From: Hyaloscypha bicolor E
Taxonomy: Eukaryota > Ascomycota > Leotiomycetes > Helotiales > Hyaloscyphaceae
Direction: 5' to 3'
DNA: 64,000 nucleotides
NCBI RefSeq assembly: GCF_002865645.1
Contig: NW_020194684.1
Span: 713,308 to 777,307 of the forward strand
Shown in pieces: positions 62,258 through 64,000 of this stretch (position 1 is the stretch's first letter; every line of letters starts with the position of its first letter). The position numbers and the translations under genes were made by a program. The notes under the pieces are model-generated. The model was given only the letters and a program-made list of their open reading frames with translations. It did not search any database and was not told the origin of the DNA.

Positions 62258-64000
62258 GGGTTAGGTTATAATATTAATACTATTAATTATTCTGGGAGCA
62301 ATTATTAAAGTATTATTAGCAGGTCCGGCTAGCTAATTAATAGTAGAGGGCTTAATAAAAGGTTAGATAATAGTAAAGCTAGAGGATTAGTATAAGAAGA
62401 GATAAGTAAAGCAAACAAGCGGTTTACTAGTACTAGAGTAACTGGACTACTATAAGGCAGAGTTAAGGGCTAAGGAGAGATAAAGGAAGATTAGTAAGAA
62501 AGTATAAGTACTAGTATTTTTCGTACTAGCTCTAAATTTAAGAATATCTATTTACTACCTGCTATTATTACCTCTAGTAATATATATCCTGCTTTAAGAT
62601 TACTATTTAATAATACTTCTTAACCTGAATCTTATAATAGCTTCCGAGCTATAATACTTGAATAAAATTAGTTTTAAGGGAATTATTTTTTATTTTATTT
62701 TATTTATTTCATTTAATATTTTTTCCTATTATTCTTTAATAATTTCTCGATTTTATATTTAAAGCTATATTATAAAAACTAATATAGGAAGTAACTCGCT
62801 TAATTACTACTATTTAATTCTAAAAGACCTTAATTACTTTAAATAAGGCTTAATCCCAACTAGTAATAATACTTGTTCTAACTAATCCAGAAAAAGTAAT
62901 CTGCTTTTCTTATCCTATAAGTTCTCGGCTAATAGCTCTATATACCTAAGGTATACTAGTAGTAGAGGAAGTTTAACTAGTAGACTTATATAAGGCTATT
63001 TCTATTTATATATATAATTATAGTAATAGTAGTAAATCTCGAAGATTATAATTACTAGAAGGAGCTAATAATACTCCTCGAGCTTTTTCTTTCTAATATA
63101 CCTATAATAGATACCTTAAAATAGAGGAGGCTTTCTAGAAGGATATCTTAAATAATATATAGAAGACCTTAGTCTTTAATAGATATAATATATATGTTTT
63201 ACTAGCTTTAGGCTATTTATAGACCTAGTATTCTATAGTAGCTCCCGATATTCCTATTTCTACTTTTATAATATTAAAATTTTTATAGAACTTGAAATTA
63301 ATTATATAATTTTACTATTTTTTAGAAATGAAATACTATTATTAAATAGGGAAGATATATTATAAATAGCTCTGGTTTATAGGTTATACTATAAGTTAAT
63401 CTTAATTAGCTAAGTTCAAAATAGTTTAAATATAAAACAGATATAATTCCCGATATCTAAAGCTATTTACTAAAGCTATACTTTTTATTATAAGTTTTAT
63501 TTTATCTTCTATATTTCTTAATATATAATATTATAAATATACCTAGTAGCTTGACTTAGCTATAAATAACAGGAATATTTTCCTTTAGAATACTAATAGA
63601 CTTTATATTCTTCTAGAGAATTTTCCAGATTCCTATAAATAGAACCCAAGTCTTCTTATATTTATTAAAAATAAATCTAAAGCTATAGCTATAAAAGAGC
63701 TTATAAAGACATTTTCTTTATTACCGAAATACGGCTATAACCCTAACTACTAATTCCAGTATAATAATAAATCCAGTTCGAGAGGCTAGATAAACTTAAA
63801 TAGTAGATATATATATAGGAAGATATATCTCTATATCTATATTTCAAATACCTTTAGTAATAAACCCATACTACTTATTAAGGGAGACCTACCTATCCTG
63901 AATAAACCAGGAAGAATACTAGCTACCGAGAAATATTATAAGACCTCGAGCCAGTAGCTTAATATAAGGGCCTTAACTATTTCTATCTTATTAGAATCCG
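62258..64000 (+). pseudogene. Long Ser/Thr/Pro/Gln-rich (disordered) protein relic, runs off the window
   Basis: A single register (codons starting at multiples of three) holds from about 62280 to the last base, at least 570 codons. It begins LAGPAS*LIVEGLIKG, then a charged segment LDYYKAELRAKER*RKISKKV (62445-62507), followed by residues expected from RIP of a Pro/Thr/Ser-rich chain (many Leu/Ile/Tyr/Phe), NNTCSN*SRKSN, FSANSSIYLRYTSSRGSLTSR (near 62920-62980), a cluster of stops near 63015-63030 that was probably a glutamine run, TRRS**YSSSFFFL, NRGGFLEGYLK, RNEILLLNRED and finally RPTYPE*TRKNTSYREIL*DLEPVA*. The family is not recognised. Frame consistency over 1.7 kb is the main evidence. 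The 3' end lies beyond the window. Confidence 0.45.

Noticed and set aside
1..64000. Naturally AT-rich genome (mitochondrial, apicomplexan, or anaerobic fungal) instead of RIP
   Set aside because: Substitutions within recognised genes are specific transitions with destroyed catalytic codons and start codons; a naturally AT-rich genome keeps its genes open.
2203..64000. LTR retrotransposons (gypsy/copia) as the main content
   Set aside because: Looked for YxDD polymerase boxes, integrase zinc motifs and paired LTRs; none could be read. Copies too decayed to see remain possible.
1..64000. tRNA, rRNA, CRISPR arrays, centromere satellite
   Set aside because: No cloverleaf with conserved T-loop, no rRNA core words, no spaced identical repeats of CRISPR type and no megabase-style satellite; RIP-decayed copies would not be visible by eye.

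Overview
The window looks like a heavily RIP-mutated (repeat-induced point mutation), AT-rich block of a filamentous ascomycete (Pezizomycotina) nuclear genome. TpA is everywhere and CpA/TpG are scarce, while CpG-containing words (ccgg, tcg) survive. Wherever a protein family can be recognised, the damage follows C-to-T/G-to-A rules: Gln/Trp/Arg codons become stops, Asp becomes Asn, Glu becomes Lys, His becomes Tyr, Gly becomes Ser or Arg. No intact gene of ordinary length is present. Family names come from reading degraded frames by eye against remembered family patterns. No database search was run, so they are informed inferences.

Layout. 146-2186: a Tc1/mariner element with clear terminal inverted repeats and a dead transposase, much less mutated than everything after it. 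2203-3813: relic of a fungal EST1-type (telomerase-activating/SMG7-like) protein. 5092-6000: unidentified relic. 6130-8690: relic of a DUF3723 protein, a family common in the cargo of giant Starship transposons. 8741-9040: a 126-bp tandem repeat. 13473-14170: probable 2EXR-domain relic. 16440-17600 and 21801-22870: unidentified relics. 25140-25652 (minus) and 58990-59780 (plus): related repeat arrays in opposite orientation, about 33 kb apart. 26030-27000 (minus): aminoglycoside-phosphotransferase/kinase-like (APH) relic. 38739-39173: a MITE with 35-bp TIRs related to those of the Tc1 element. 39247-40140: unidentified relic. 43030-44420: relic of a low-complexity, coiled-coil-repeat protein. 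45600-46683: unidentified relic ending 43 bp before a Dcr2-like calcineurin-type phosphoesterase relic (46727-48607). 50110-52014: Clr5-domain-family relic. 55120-56480 and 57340-58020: unidentified relics. 60114-60476: MADS-box-like relic. 60516-61106: a nearly open frame. 62258-64000: a long Ser/Thr/Pro/Gln-rich frame running off the window.

The main point is that most recognisable relics are not transposon polyproteins. They are dispersed, host-type accessory families (EST1-like, DUF3723, 2EXR, APH-like, Dcr2-like, Clr5, MADS-like). No reverse transcriptase, integrase or DUF3435 captain could be read. The block therefore resembles a graveyard of duplicated accessory genes, perhaps decayed Starship-type cargo, inactivated by RIP and later hit by a Tc1/mariner element and a MITE. 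Stretches listed as unresolved have the same RIP texture and probably hold more relics that cannot be named by eye.
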